A stretch of DNA of 64,000 nt from an uncultured Methanolobus sp. (GCF_963665675.1 NZ_OY762426.1:1240001-1304000); one strand, 5' to 3'. Shown: positions 1 to 9,175, counted from the first letter of the stretch. Numbers and translations: made by a program. The notes: generated from the letters alone by a model not told the origin.

Positions 1-448
1 TGGCACCAACTGAGGCTGCCCTGCGTTTTAGCATTTCAGCATCATCTCCTGTTGCAGAAAATATTTTGGTGGTTGCCCCGTATTTAAGGTAGATCCCATC
101 CACATATTCTACGAGTTCCCATGCCGACCCGACATCACCTGTCTGCTCTGCAAGGTTACCACCTACATCAGGCCTGAGATTAAGGGTTCCGTCAGAGTAA
201 GCTCCCGCGCCTCCCACTCCACATAATATGGAACACGGGGAACAATGACTGCATGATGAAATCGATGATACACGGCAATGCCTTTCATTGATATCTTTCC
301 CACCGTCCACAACAAGCACTTCTAATCCTTTTCCGGCAAGTTCGTAGGCTGCGAATAATCCTGCAGGGCCGGCACCTACGATAACAACATCATAATCATA
401 GCTTGTAGCAGAAATAATATCACTCCATGGTCCCCACAAAAGGACCAT
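1..448 (-). CDS. FAD-dependent dehydrogenase (COG2509-like), N-terminal part
   Basis: Only about the first 149 codons lie in the window; the gene runs off the left edge. The N-terminus has a classic dinucleotide-binding fold (VVIVGAGPAGLFAAYEL, about residues 21-37), followed by a cysteine-rich stretch and the motif CGVGGAGAYSDGTLNLR, typical of the uncharacterised COG2509 FAD dehydrogenases. The start at 448 is the only in-frame ATG before the Rossmann motif. The first 22 bases of the gene form a perfect 7-bp inverted repeat. Substrate unknown. It reads away from purP on the same strand, 32 bp downstream of it. Confidence 0.8.
   Translation of the reverse strand, partial: MVLLWGPWSDIISATSYDYDVVIVGAGPAGLFAAYELAGKGLEVLVVDGGKDINERHCRVSSISSCSHCSPCSILCGVGGAGAYSDGTLNLRPDVGGNLAEQTGDVGSAWELVEYVDGIYLKYGATTKIFSATGDDAEMLKRRAASVGA
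427..448. repeat. 7-bp perfect inverted repeat at a start codon
   Basis: ATGGTCC, 8 bases, GGACCAT. On the minus strand the start codon of the FAD dehydrogenase is the first half of the stem, so a hairpin in the mRNA would hide the AUG. It may also be chance. Confidence 0.4.
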
Positions 449-480
449 AGAATATGATAATATTTACAAAAATAAAAATG

Positions 481-1548
481 TTATGATAAAATTTTGTCGA
501 GTTGCCCGATTTTACTTGCGAACTTAATTTCCTGGGCAATCCTCTTACCGGTTGAAAGATCCGGCTCAATCAGATCGGAATAAGGAGAACCTGAGAGATA
601 GATATTGGTACCTGCAACTATGCGAGCGGATATTTCAAAAACCTTGATCTCAAGCTTGTCAGTGACAACCGTTTCAAGACAGAAAGGACCTATCATACCG
701 CCAAACAGTTCAAGTGACTGCTCAACAACCCTTTCTCCCAGATTGAATATATTAGGAAGAAGTGATTCCCTGGCAACAAGCGGAACATTTCCTGTAACCA
801 CGTATGTCGGGATAATGTCAGCCTCTTCAAGTTCTTTTGGTGAACCAAGTCTGAAGATCTCATCTGCATTGGACTCGACCCTGCGGTCCATACTGAGCAT
901 CTCAAGGATACCAGTACTGAGTTTGTAACCTCCTTCCCTGAGTGGTGAATAGAAGAAATGAAGATAATATCTTGTTCCTACAATGAATTCCTGTATCGTG
1001 AATTTTTCATTCGGATCGATGTGTTCCTGGAATTCCTCATAATTCTTGGCGATAAAGAAGCCACGTCCTCCTTTTGCACCATGATACTTCACCATTACAG
1101 GGCCATCGATATCCTGAGGTTTAACAACCCTTGGCATTTCAATACCTGCACCTTCAAGCCATTCACGTTCCATTTCCCTGTCAGATTCCCATTCAAGGAC
1201 CGCCCTGTTTCCAAAAGTAGGAACCGCAAGTTCGGCAAAAGCCTTGCCGCCCATATACTCTACAAATGAACCATGCGGAATTATAATAGCATTGTTTGCG
1301 CGGAGCTCATCAACTATATTCGGAATCTCCTTGTAGCTGTCGACTACAATGAACTCATCCGGTTTTGCGAGAGGAAAAGCATCGTAGAATCTTGGAGGCT
1401 CTTTTACACAGATACCTATGGTCCTGAAACCTTCCTGCCTTGCACCATAGAATATTTGAAGACTGGAGTGAGAACAAACAGTGGCAATGCTCAGATTGTC
1501 CCGGTCATAATTCTCAACGATTTCCATTATTTCTTCTTTAGTAATCAT
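481..1548 (-). CDS. purP: IMP-pathway FAICAR synthetase (formate-dependent AICAR ligase)
   Basis: 355 residues, normal length for archaeal PurP, an ATP-grasp enzyme that uses formate and ATP to formylate AICAR in the penultimate step of purine synthesis, replacing folate-dependent PurH activity. Visible marks are the N-terminal CSHSSLQIFYGARQEGF segment, PHGSFVEYMG, the ATP-grasp lysine loop VMVKYHGAKGGRGFF (about residues 151-165) and the C-terminal FEISARIVAGTN segment with metal and ATP ligands. Presence of PurP is a strong archaeal marker. It diverges from the winged-helix gene at 1689, with 140 bp between them. Confidence 0.93.
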   Translation of the reverse strand: MITKEEIMEIVENYDRDNLSIATVCSHSSLQIFYGARQEGFRTIGICVKEPPRFYDAFPLAKPDEFIVVDSYKEIPNIVDELRANNAIIIPHGSFVEYMGGKAFAELAVPTFGNRAVLEWESDREMEREWLEGAGIEMPRVVKPQDIDGPVMVKYHGAKGGRGFFIAKNYEEFQEHIDPNEKFTIQEFIVGTRYYLHFFYSPLREGGYKLSTGILEMLSMDRRVESNADEIFRLGSPKELEEADIIPTYVVTGNVPLVARESLLPNIFNLGERVVEQSLELFGGMIGPFCLETVVTDKLEIKVFEISARIVAGTNIYLSGSPYSDLIEPDLSTGKRIAQEIKFASKIGQLDKILS

Positions 1549-1688
1549 AGTGTAATAGCCCCTGGAATTTACCTCATATTGTTCTTGCTATTCTTTAACT
1601 TTTCGAGTTACATCTTAAATTGCTATAACTTCAAATGGAACTGAACTTAAAGGAAGTAATATAAGTCAACGTTCATATACTGGGAATT

Positions 1689-2708
1689 ATGGGAGAGAAC
1701 GAAAAAGGTACAGGCTCGGAAAAAGTACTTATCCTGCCTCTGAGTGAGGATTCCAAGAAAATCACCCAGTTGCTTTCAAACGAGAAAGCAATGAAAATGC
1801 TGGAGATACTCGCAGATAAACCAATGTCGGCCAGCGATGTTGCTGAACAGCTTGACATGCCGCTGACAACCGTAAAGTATAATCTGGACGGACTCATTGA
1901 AGCTGATCTTATACAAGTCAAGGAAACGAAATGGAGCCGCAAGGGCAGAGAGGTTAAGATATACGAACCTGTCCAGAAACTCATCGTCGTTGCCCCGGGA
2001 AGTATGAAAAACGACAGATCGTCAATACTCAGTATGCTCAAAAAGTACCTTGGTCTTGTTGCCGGAGCTGTTTTTGCTGCCACCGGACTTGAAGCCATAA
2101 CAAGGAACTTTGGCACAAAATCCATGTATTCACAGGAAGCAGGAACTGCACCGTTGTTTGCCGAAGACGAGGCAGTCAAGGCCATGAGCAAAGATGCTGA
2201 CATGGGAGACACTAATGCCAACGCAATGGGAGAAACTCCTGAAGCACGAGAAGTGCCTGAAATAGAGGCAAAAGAAATAGATGGAGCCGAAGTTACCACT
2301 GACGGGGAATTTGGGGGGAAAACTGCTATTGAAGAACCACCCATGGATGAAGCTGCTGTAGATGGCGGTTCCATGGATTATGAGATGCCGGAGGATTCAG
2401 CAGTTTCAGACGGGTTTACCGGTGTTGATGATGTCAGTCCTGAAATGCTTGCCTCCTCCACCTCAAACGGGACAGAAGCAGCAGATATGGCAAGGGACGG
2501 AATGAGTGCAGGCCTGGGCAACCAGACCCAATCTCCTGAAATTACACAAACCCTTACCGATAACATATCTGCTATGCATGAACCCGTTGGTGGCATATTC
2601 CAGAATGGTATCCTGTCACACGTAAGTGTATGGTTCTTTTTCGGCTGTCTTTTTGTTATTACTCTCCTATTTGTAAGAGAAATGTATAATAGAAAAAAGA
2701 ACATATGA
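1689..2708 (+). CDS. membrane-anchored winged-helix (ArsR-like) regulator
   Basis: 339 residues in three parts. Residues about 20-100 are a winged-helix DNA-binding domain (KAMKMLEILADKPMSASDVAEQL, then a recognition helix PLTTVKYNLDGLIEADLI). Residues about 100-290 are a long acidic, Met/Glu-rich, probably disordered linker. Residues about 312-332 are one hydrophobic helix ending in a basic tail (REMYNRKKNI). This layout places the DNA-binding head in the cytoplasm and tethers it to the membrane. Target and signal cannot be read from the sequence. It lies 7 bp before truA, so the two are probably co-transcribed. Confidence 0.75.
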   Translation: MGENEKGTGSEKVLILPLSEDSKKITQLLSNEKAMKMLEILADKPMSASDVAEQLDMPLTTVKYNLDGLIEADLIQVKETKWSRKGREVKIYEPVQKLIVVAPGSMKNDRSSILSMLKKYLGLVAGAVFAATGLEAITRNFGTKSMYSQEAGTAPLFAEDEAVKAMSKDADMGDTNANAMGETPEAREVPEIEAKEIDGAEVTTDGEFGGKTAIEEPPMDEAAVDGGSMDYEMPEDSAVSDGFTGVDDVSPEMLASSTSNGTEAADMARDGMSAGLGNQTQSPEITQTLTDNISAMHEPVGGIFQNGILSHVSVWFFFGCLFVITLLFVREMYNRKKNI

Positions 2709-2715
2709 AGCCTGA

Positions 2716-3534
2716 GTGAATGGTATGAGAGTTGCTCTGAAAATAGCATATGTAGGCACCGGCTACCATGGTTCTCAGGTACAGCCGGATGTAGCTACAA
2801 TAGAAGGCGAGCTGTTCAACGCACTCACGCAGCTTGAGATCATCGATGATCCGAAATCCGCACGTTTTTCAAGTTCCGGAAGGACAGACGCCGGAGTACA
2901 TGCAAGAGAACAGGTTGTTGCTTTTGACACCGATAAACCGAACCTTGCAATCCCAAGGGTTATTAATTCCAAATTACCAAATTCAATCTGGGCATGGGCA
3001 CATGCTGAAGTTCCAGACGATTTTGATCCCAGACGATGGGCTGCCAGTCGAAAATACAGATACATTATGAGCGGTGAGCAGTATGATATTGCAAAGATCA
3101 GGGCTGCCTCAAAATTGCTTGTTGGCGAACATGATTTTGCTAATTTCTGCACCAAGGAAGAAGACAAAAGCACTGTTCGTAATGTGGAAAAAATTGATGT
3201 GCGTGTTAGCGGAACCCTTACAAAAATAGACATCCAGGCAAACAGTTTCCTCTGGAACATGGTAAGGAAAATTGTCACTGCCCTTACAATGGTTGGAAGC
3301 GAAGTCAGGGACGAGGAATGGCTTATGCAGATGCTTGATCCGGAATCATACGAAGAAGGACTTGAGTCATCGGCTGCATACGGCCTGACACTTATGGAAG
3401 TGGAATACCCGGAACCTATTGACTGGTGCGAGGATGCTTATGCAATCAGAAAAGCTACCGACAGCGTACACGACTATCTGGTGCGACACAGGGTTATGGC
3501 TGAAGTGATGGACCACCTGGTTCCAAACGAATAA
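2716..3534 (+). CDS. truA: tRNA pseudouridine(38-40) synthase
   Basis: 272 residues. TruA converts U38-U40 of the anticodon stem to pseudouridine. The catalytic loop SSSGRTDAGVHAREQVVAFD (catalytic Asp in RTDAGVHA, about residue 57) is intact, as are the C-terminal NSFLWNMVRKIV and LTLMEVEYPEP motifs. A GTG start at 2716 or the ATG three codons later at 2725 both fit; the ATG is the more conserved-looking start. It follows the winged-helix gene by 7 bp. Confidence 0.93.
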   Translation: MNGMRVALKIAYVGTGYHGSQVQPDVATIEGELFNALTQLEIIDDPKSARFSSSGRTDAGVHAREQVVAFDTDKPNLAIPRVINSKLPNSIWAWAHAEVPDDFDPRRWAASRKYRYIMSGEQYDIAKIRAASKLLVGEHDFANFCTKEEDKSTVRNVEKIDVRVSGTLTKIDIQANSFLWNMVRKIVTALTMVGSEVRDEEWLMQMLDPESYEEGLESSAAYGLTLMEVEYPEPIDWCEDAYAIRKATDSVHDYLVRHRVMAEVMDHLVPNE

Positions 3535-3558
3535 TCACCTTTTACTTTTTTTAGAAAA

Positions 3559-4128
3559 ATGCGCTGTACTGCAAGCATCCGGGACATGGTCATAGATTGT
3601 GAGCTAATCCGAAGAGATGTCAAGAATCCAAGACTGGAATTCCGTGAAGGCGAACTGTACCTAATAGTACCAAAATCGTTCAGGGAACATGAGAAAGTGA
3701 TCCGCAGGCACCAGAGATGGATTTACAACCGTTATTGCAGAATGCAGAAAGTTCAGGATTTTTCCCGGGACATTGATCTTGTAACCGGCAGGTCAGTAGA
3801 TGAGCTGAAAAGTCTTGTTCATAAATGTGTGGCGATTATTGGAAATGAGCTTGGGGTAAAACCTGAAAATGTAAGGTTCAGGAAAATGAAAACAAAATGG
3901 GGAAGCTGTAGTTCAAAAGGCAACCTCAATTTCAACACTTTTTTGCAATACCTGCCGGATGAGATGATAGAGTATATTGTGCATCATGAGATGGTTCATC
4001 TCATAGAACTGAACCATAGCCCAAAATTCTGGAACTATGTCAAAAAGCGTTATCCTGATTATAAGGAATCAGATACAAGGCTTGCTGCCTACTGGGACCT
4101 GATACAGCAAAAGTGTCAAAATGGTTAG
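3559..4128 (+). CDS. YgjP/SprT-like zinc metalloprotein (DUF45, M48-type)
   Basis: 189 residues. The C-terminal half carries the HExxH signature as HHEMVHLIELNHSPKFW (about residues 142-158), with the downstream His of the NHSPKFW motif, and the upstream KMKTKWGSCSSKGNLNFN block typical of the DUF45/YgjP family. Family members are zinc-dependent hydrolases; function in archaea is not established. It starts 24 bp after truA on the same strand and converges with trmG10. Confidence 0.85.
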   Translation: MRCTASIRDMVIDCELIRRDVKNPRLEFREGELYLIVPKSFREHEKVIRRHQRWIYNRYCRMQKVQDFSRDIDLVTGRSVDELKSLVHKCVAIIGNELGVKPENVRFRKMKTKWGSCSSKGNLNFNTFLQYLPDEMIEYIVHHEMVHLIELNHSPKFWNYVKKRYPDYKESDTRLAAYWDLIQQKCQNG

Positions 4129-4140
4129 TAGTACTTCCTG

Positions 4141-5172
4141 CTAGTCCTTGCGGATGACAGTAAAGGTTCTTGTGAGACTTTTGTGTACTTTTTGTGTGAA
4201 CACATCTACAACCGTGAAGCCAGCCTTTTCTGCAAACTCAACAACCTTCATCTCGGAAACCACAACTGCAAGTTTCCCGGTTTTTAGAATACGATACATC
4301 TCAGCAAATGAATCCGTATAGAGATGATGGAGAGATTCCGCCCTTATAGCTGCAGACCTTCCATAAGGTGGGTCCGTTACGATTGCATCCACTGATGAAT
4401 CTTTAAGTGAAACACGACATGCATCACCTACTAACAATGAATAATCAGCAGCATATTCATCAAGATTCGTCTTTGCACCGTGGGAGATCTTACGGCGAAC
4501 TTCAATGCCAATTACATGAGCACCTATGAGACCGGCTTCAACCAGAATACCTGCTGTACCGCTGAATGGGTCAAAAAGAACCTCATCTGAACGGATTTGA
4601 GATATGTTTACAAGAGCTCTTGCAACTCTTGGCATGAGCACACCAGGATAGAAAAATGGTTTCTTATGTGGCGCACGGTGTTCATAATCACCTCTGTCAA
4701 CCATTGACATTACTGAACCCAGAACCGCTTTGTTGGTCATTATTAAACGGAAAGTTACGTCAGGTTCTTTCATATTAGCTCTGAAGCCTTTGCGATATAT
4801 GCTGCCACCCAGTCTTCCTTCTATGAACTCCCTTTTGATATCACCATGGTGCTTTGCCCTTTTTGCACGGACAACATAAGTCTTACTTTCTGACATGTGT
4901 CCGGAAAGATCGGAATTGTCGCACATCTCTATTATCTGCTCAGCTTCAACATCACATATTCCTACTACTTTCAGTATGTAGTGGGACATTGCTAATCTGC
5001 CTGCAATGAAGCGAAGCTTTGCGTCCACATCCTCCCCTTCAATATCAACTACGAGGCACTGATCGTAGGATGCATGTTCCCTGTACGTCAGTCCTTCCGT
5101 TGAAAGACAGGCATAGACCTCTTTTACCGGCAGGACAGCGTGTTCACCGGATAACTCAAAAGCATACAGCAT
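4141..5172 (-). CDS. tRNA (guanine(10)-N2)-dimethyltransferase
   Basis: 343 residues. An N-terminal THUMP-type RNA-binding region (residues about 1-160) is followed by a Rossmann methyltransferase domain with FDPFSGTAGILVEAG (SAM loop) and the catalytic DPPYGRS motif (Asp about 267), matching archaeal Trm-G10/aTrm11 enzymes that dimethylate the exocyclic amine of G10 in tRNA. Length matches the family. The gene is monocistronic by context: it converges with the DUF45 gene and is separated from DUF1805 by 89 bp. Confidence 0.9.
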   Translation of the reverse strand: MLYAFELSGEHAVLPVKEVYACLSTEGLTYREHASYDQCLVVDIEGEDVDAKLRFIAGRLAMSHYILKVVGICDVEAEQIIEMCDNSDLSGHMSESKTYVVRAKRAKHHGDIKREFIEGRLGGSIYRKGFRANMKEPDVTFRLIMTNKAVLGSVMSMVDRGDYEHRAPHKKPFFYPGVLMPRVARALVNISQIRSDEVLFDPFSGTAGILVEAGLIGAHVIGIEVRRKISHGAKTNLDEYAADYSLLVGDACRVSLKDSSVDAIVTDPPYGRSAAIRAESLHHLYTDSFAEMYRILKTGKLAVVVSEMKVVEFAEKAGFTVVDVFTQKVHKSLTRTFTVIRKD

Positions 5173-5261
5173 AATAACTGCAATAGAGAATAGAAGTAGT
5201 ATTTAAAGCGTTTCAATGGAAAATTGAGAAACAAACCGGAAATCAAAAGTAAAGAAAAGAA

Positions 5262-5549
5262 TCAGAACATCAGTTCCAGTGCTTCTTTTCCTGTCATGCC
5301 TACTTTTATTCCAAGATTGATGGCTTTCTGGGTTGCTCCGACAACCGGTGCTGCAAGAACATCCTCAAAACTGTTCACGCCCTTGACCTTCACAGCAACA
5401 TCACCAAGAGCAGATGCAGCTTCCATGTCAAGATAACCACACATCACAAAACCCCTGTCTGCACGAATTACGAGTAATGATGAATTCTGCATAGCAAAAC
5501 TCAGACCCATGGCCGTGCCATTCTCAAGTTCGATCTTTTCCACCAGCAT
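5262..5549 (-). CDS. DUF1805 family protein
   Basis: 95 residues, close to the normal length of this family (YunC-like). The pattern MGLSFAMQNSSLLVIRADRGFVMCGYLD followed by ALGDVAVKVKGVNSFEDVLAAPV is characteristic. The function is unknown. A stretch of AT-rich DNA upstream separates it from the secreted-protein gene, which ends 30 bp before its start on the same strand. Confidence 0.82.
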   Translation of the reverse strand: MLVEKIELENGTAMGLSFAMQNSSLLVIRADRGFVMCGYLDMEAASALGDVAVKVKGVNSFEDVLAAPVVGATQKAINLGIKVGMTGKEALELMF

Positions 5550-5579
5550 AATATTACCTTGGTTTTTATAAATATTATA

Positions 5580-6371
5580 TCAGGAAAGGCTAGTGCCATC
5601 CAGTTTCATTTTTTTTAGTATTTCATCTGTGTCACCAGAAAACAGTTTGTCAAGGAAATCCTCTATACGCGTTTTCTTTGCAGGATCTGAAGACTCTTTT
5701 GTAGTGTTAGCAGTTGCGTTTGCAGTAGCATTTACTTCTTCCACTGCAGGTTCACCCTCTGGAATTGAATACTCAATAACCGCTTCACCTGTTAAGCCTA
5801 ACTTTCCTTCAATAATAGTTCCTCCCGATGCTTCCTCTACAGATTCACTCTCAATTCCATCTATAGATGCGATTTCCATGCCCTCTGGCAAATTTATTGT
5901 AATGTCGGTTTTCGGTTCACCCTGGAACCACAACACTGAACCGGACTCATCAAGAGGAATTTTGAAATCGTAAGATACCTCATATTTACTGACGATGTCG
6001 CTTTCTTCATCTGCTATTCCCAGAAGTTCTGAAGACATGTCCGTTTCAACCCCCAGCAAAACGACATTTTCTGAGGAATTATCAATTCTCACATCCATAT
6101 TATCCTCTATGGATTTTCTGAACGCTTTGCTCATTGAAACATCAGCTTTCAGCAGTTCCCATGCGCTTACAAAACCGTCGTCATTTCCAAATTCCATATC
6201 TACGTATTTCTTGAAGATCACAGACCTGTTACCGGAATACGTCTCCGTGTAGTCCCAGGTCATACCGTCTTCCTCAAGAGTAATTCTGTTATCCCATCCA
6301 TAGGCTGCACTTGCAGGGACGACTAATACCGACAAAAGGACTATTAAAGCTAAAAAACTCCCGATTTTCAA
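5580..6371 (-). CDS. secreted protein of unknown function
   Basis: About 263 residues from a TTG start at 6371. An upstream in-frame ATG exists at 6419, but it would overlap the end of map by 29 bp, whereas the TTG has AGGAAGAG 6-8 bases upstream and directly opens a signal peptide (LKIGSFLALIVLLSVLVVPASAA, about residues 1-22). The mature part is acidic and beta-rich, with a Thr/Ala-rich linker (NATANATANTT) containing N-glycosylation sequons near residue 220. There is no C-terminal membrane anchor. No family recognised. Confidence 0.7.
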   Translation of the reverse strand: MKIGSFLALIVLLSVLVVPASAAYGWDNRITLEEDGMTWDYTETYSGNRSVIFKKYVDMEFGNDDGFVSAWELLKADVSMSKAFRKSIEDNMDVRIDNSSENVVLLGVETDMSSELLGIADEESDIVSKYEVSYDFKIPLDESGSVLWFQGEPKTDITINLPEGMEIASIDGIESESVEEASGGTIIEGKLGLTGEAVIEYSIPEGEPAVEEVNATANATANTTKESSDPAKKTRIEDFLDKLFSGDTDEILKKMKLDGTSLS

Positions 6372-6390
6372 TAAAATCTCTTCCTGTACG

Positions 6391-7287
6391 TTATTTGGTT
6401 GTAACCTGACATCCGTCATCAGTTACTATGACAGTATGCTCTGTCTGTGAGACCATTCCACCTGCAACTTCTTTCAGAACAGGATACGAATGGACAATAC
6501 CCGCTTTTTCAAGCTGCATGAGAGCAAAATCAAGCTGTGGGGTTTTCAGCCACCTTTTTGCAAACGGAAGGGTTTTGTATTGTTCAAGTTCCTTGAGGAG
6601 AGCCCTTGCGGCTGGCAAACGTACCGGTTTTTTGTTTATTACCTGAAAGATCTCAGTAAGAGTCCCGTCCACTACTTTGCCGGCACCATCTGTTGCGAAT
6701 GGTTCAATGGCAATCATGTCGCCTGCATGAAGCACAACACCCTTGCTTACCCTCCTGTTGGGTATGCTTGGGGGAGCATGAGGAATATACTGTGCAAGCC
6801 CGTGTCCAGTAAGGTTTCCTACAGGCTTCAGGCCGTGGGCAAGAATTGCATCCTCTATGGCTGCAGCAATCTCTGCTGTGTTCACACCATTCTTAACGGT
6901 ATCAATCGCAGCATCAAGCGCATCACTGGAAGCTTTCACAAGCTCTGTGTACTTTCCTGACAGGTCAATTGTGATGGCTGAGTCTGCAATGTATCCATCG
7001 ACATGGACACCGAGATCAAGTTTGATAACATCCTCACCAAAGACAGTTTCTTCGCCTGCATATGGCGTGGCGTGTGCAGCCTCATCATTGCGCGAAATAT
7101 TACATGGGAACGCCGAGCCGTCTGCACCAAGTTCCACCGCTCGGTTCTCGACAAAATCAGCAATCTCCAGCAGGCTGACACCTACCTTGATCCTTTCCTT
7201 TGCCTCACTTCTTACCTGAGAGAGTATCTTTCCTGCTTTGAGATATTTATCAATGATCTCTTCGATCTCCTTTACTTTGTCAGCCAT
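6391..7287 (-). CDS. map: type II methionine aminopeptidase
   Basis: 298 residues, normal for archaeal type II MetAP, which removes initiator Met from nascent chains. Metal-binding motifs are in order: IKLDLGVHVDGYIADSA (two Asp ligands), GNLTGHGLAQY (His), IAIEPFAT (Glu) and the C-terminal QTEHTVIV (Glu). The insertion domain typical of type II (VVDGTLTEIFQVI through KAGIVHSYP) is present. It is followed by the secreted-protein gene and preceded by another M24 peptidase, so the two peptidase genes are neighbours, 31 bp apart. Confidence 0.93.
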   Translation of the reverse strand: MADKVKEIEEIIDKYLKAGKILSQVRSEAKERIKVGVSLLEIADFVENRAVELGADGSAFPCNISRNDEAAHATPYAGEETVFGEDVIKLDLGVHVDGYIADSAITIDLSGKYTELVKASSDALDAAIDTVKNGVNTAEIAAAIEDAILAHGLKPVGNLTGHGLAQYIPHAPPSIPNRRVSKGVVLHAGDMIAIEPFATDGAGKVVDGTLTEIFQVINKKPVRLPAARALLKELEQYKTLPFAKRWLKTPQLDFALMQLEKAGIVHSYPVLKEVAGGMVSQTEHTVIVTDDGCQVTTK

Positions 7288-7318
7288 ATAAAATCTCCTT
7301 TTAGTATTTTAGTTGGCA

Positions 7319-8494
7319 CTAATATACAAATTTCTTTTCCATTTCAGTAAGGTTCTCATGTCCGTCTGCTGTTACAAGTATCAGATCCTCAAGGCGAATG
7401 CCACCTACATCAGGATAATAGAGTCCCGGCTCAATTGTGATGATATTTCCTTCCTCCAGCTCGACGTCACTGTTGCCAACAAAAGGGAGTTCATGGATCT
7501 CAAGACCTACTCCATGTCCTGTCGAGTGAATGAAACCAACGCTTGATCCTTCCCTTACTGTGTCATATCCCCTTTCCTTAAAAACATCACAGACCTTGTT
7601 GTGTATGTCACTGCATTTGACACCCGGTTTAACCATTTCAATGCCTGCGTTCTGGGCTTCAAGCACCGCATCGTACATGTCCTTCAGTTTATCGGAAGGA
7701 TTTCCGTTGAGAACTGTACGGGTCATGTCGGCATAATATTTCTCCCTTTTACTGCGTGGGAATATATCTATGACCACAGGTTCATCTGCTTTGAGTGGGC
7801 CTTCGCCTTCCCAGTGAGGATTGGCTGAACCTGTACCACCGGCAACGATGGTGCTGTCTGCCTCACAGCCATGTTCAAGAAGAGTCATATCAATTTCCTT
7901 GCGGATCATTTCTGATGTCAGGGCAAACCCACGGTAATTGAGAACGCCTTCAACATTTTCGGATTTACGGACCATCTCTGCAGCTGCTTTCATTGCAGTG
8001 TTGCATGCATCCTGTACCTTTCTTATGATATCGATCTCTGATTCATCTTTCTTTGCGCGCACCTGGGAAAATGGGCTTTTGACCGCCTGTATGCTAAACC
8101 CTTCTTCTTTTAGGGTTTGGGCAATATGATATGGGAAATCCCTGGGCACGGCAATGTGCCTTGCACCTTCCTTTTGTAGAATCTCAGCGATGCAGTCGCA
8201 ATAGGCAAGAGCAGGGTCCTGTCTTTCCTTTACTTTTAACCTGTAATCACATCCCTGTAAGGTACGAATGTCAGACACCCTTGATTCAAGTTCAGCCCTT
8301 CCTTTTTCCATATCGGACATCAGAAGAATTTCGGTTCCGTCCTTGATCTGAATATAAGTGAACTGATCCGAAGCAGAAAAGCGGGTTGCGTAATAAATAT
8401 CGGCATTGTTCGAATTCCCTACCATCAGATATGCATCTGACCTGTGGCTTTCCAGCGTTGTGGAAATATCAATGGGAACTGTTGATGAGGTCAT
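7319..8494 (-). CDS. M24 family Xaa-Pro aminopeptidase / dipeptidase
   Basis: 391 residues. An N-terminal creatinase-like domain (residues about 1-150) precedes the M24 pita-bread domain. Ligand motifs are VVIDIFPRSKREKYYADMTRT (Asp pair), FIHSTGHGVGLEIHE (His), ITIEPGLYYP (Glu) and GGIRLEDLIL (Glu). It probably cleaves N-terminal residues preceding proline or Xaa-Pro dipeptides; the exact substrate is not readable. It lies directly upstream of map on the same strand. Confidence 0.9.
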   Translation of the reverse strand: MTSSTVPIDISTTLESHRSDAYLMVGNSNNADIYYATRFSASDQFTYIQIKDGTEILLMSDMEKGRAELESRVSDIRTLQGCDYRLKVKERQDPALAYCDCIAEILQKEGARHIAVPRDFPYHIAQTLKEEGFSIQAVKSPFSQVRAKKDESEIDIIRKVQDACNTAMKAAAEMVRKSENVEGVLNYRGFALTSEMIRKEIDMTLLEHGCEADSTIVAGGTGSANPHWEGEGPLKADEPVVIDIFPRSKREKYYADMTRTVLNGNPSDKLKDMYDAVLEAQNAGIEMVKPGVKCSDIHNKVCDVFKERGYDTVREGSSVGFIHSTGHGVGLEIHELPFVGNSDVELEEGNIITIEPGLYYPDVGGIRLEDLILVTADGHENLTEMEKKFVY

Positions 8495-8717
8495 AATATA
8501 GTATCTAGTAGTTACTAGTACAAAATTGTTATCAAATGTAGGACAGATGCTGACAGCAACAAATCCGACAAAAGTAGTTGTGGTTTTTTAAATATTGTGC
8601 CATGCCACCAGAACTCTAATCTGATAGTTGCAGGTACATATGAGCATTAATCTATGGACATGGATGTGCAATATGAGCACATTCTGATTATATAGGACTC
8701 CATGAAAAGCAACTATT

Positions 8718-9107
8718 ATGCACAACGCAAATCCATACGTTTCACAGTTCACAAATGTCTCTGATTTCCTCAGGGATATTAAGTATATAATACTGTTTTA
8801 CGTACTCGGAGATTTTCTGACAACGGCTCATGCGCTTAACTATGGATTCGAAGAGAATAACTTCCTGGCGGCAGTTATGCAAAACTATGGCGTAGGCTCA
8901 CTCCTGATACTAAAGGTACTGTTCCTTGGAATTGTGTACTGGAATTACATTATGCTGAAAGATTCCAATTCCAAATGGACAGATCTTCTGTGGGTGCTGT
9001 CAAGAAAGGCAATTGCGTTTGTAGGTCTGTTTCTGGTGGTAAACAACCTGATGGTTATATTCATGGAATGTAGCCTTGTGCAGATAATACATACAGTAGC
9101 TTTATGA
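8718..9107 (+). CDS. small polytopic membrane protein, DUF5658-like
   Basis: 129 residues with four predicted membrane helices. The motif VLGDFLTTAHALNYGFEENNFLAAVM (about residues 33-58), with Asp/Thr in the first helix and Glu-Asn-Asn before the second, resembles DUF5658-type proteins. Function unknown. It is isolated: the Xaa-Pro peptidase diverges upstream and a curved A-tract array follows its stop codon. Confidence 0.6.
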   Translation: MHNANPYVSQFTNVSDFLRDIKYIILFYVLGDFLTTAHALNYGFEENNFLAAVMQNYGVGSLLILKVLFLGIVYWNYIMLKDSNSKWTDLLWVLSRKAIAFVGLFLVVNNLMVIFMECSLVQIIHTVAL

Positions 9108-9111
9108 TGGT

Positions 9112-9175
9112 AAAAACGGAAAAACGTGTCAAAAACGACGAAAAACGGAAAAACGTACAAAAAACGTACAAAAAA
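9112..9175. repeat. seven phased A-tracts (A5-6CG array)
   Basis: A-runs start at 9112, 9120, 9131, 9141, 9149, 9159 and 9170, each followed by CG. The spacing of 8-11 bp (mean about 9.7) is close to one helical turn, which predicts intrinsically bent DNA. Read from the minus strand it is seven T5-6 runs behind the microprotein gene at 9243-9350, so a U-tract archaeal terminator is another reading. Confidence 0.6.

Noticed and set aside
5593..5973. Open frame opposite the secreted protein gene
   Set aside because: Composition (Ser/Ile/Phe-rich) is typical of an antisense shadow.
9112..9175. A-tract array as a CRISPR array
   Set aside because: Units are about 10 bp with no unique spacers.
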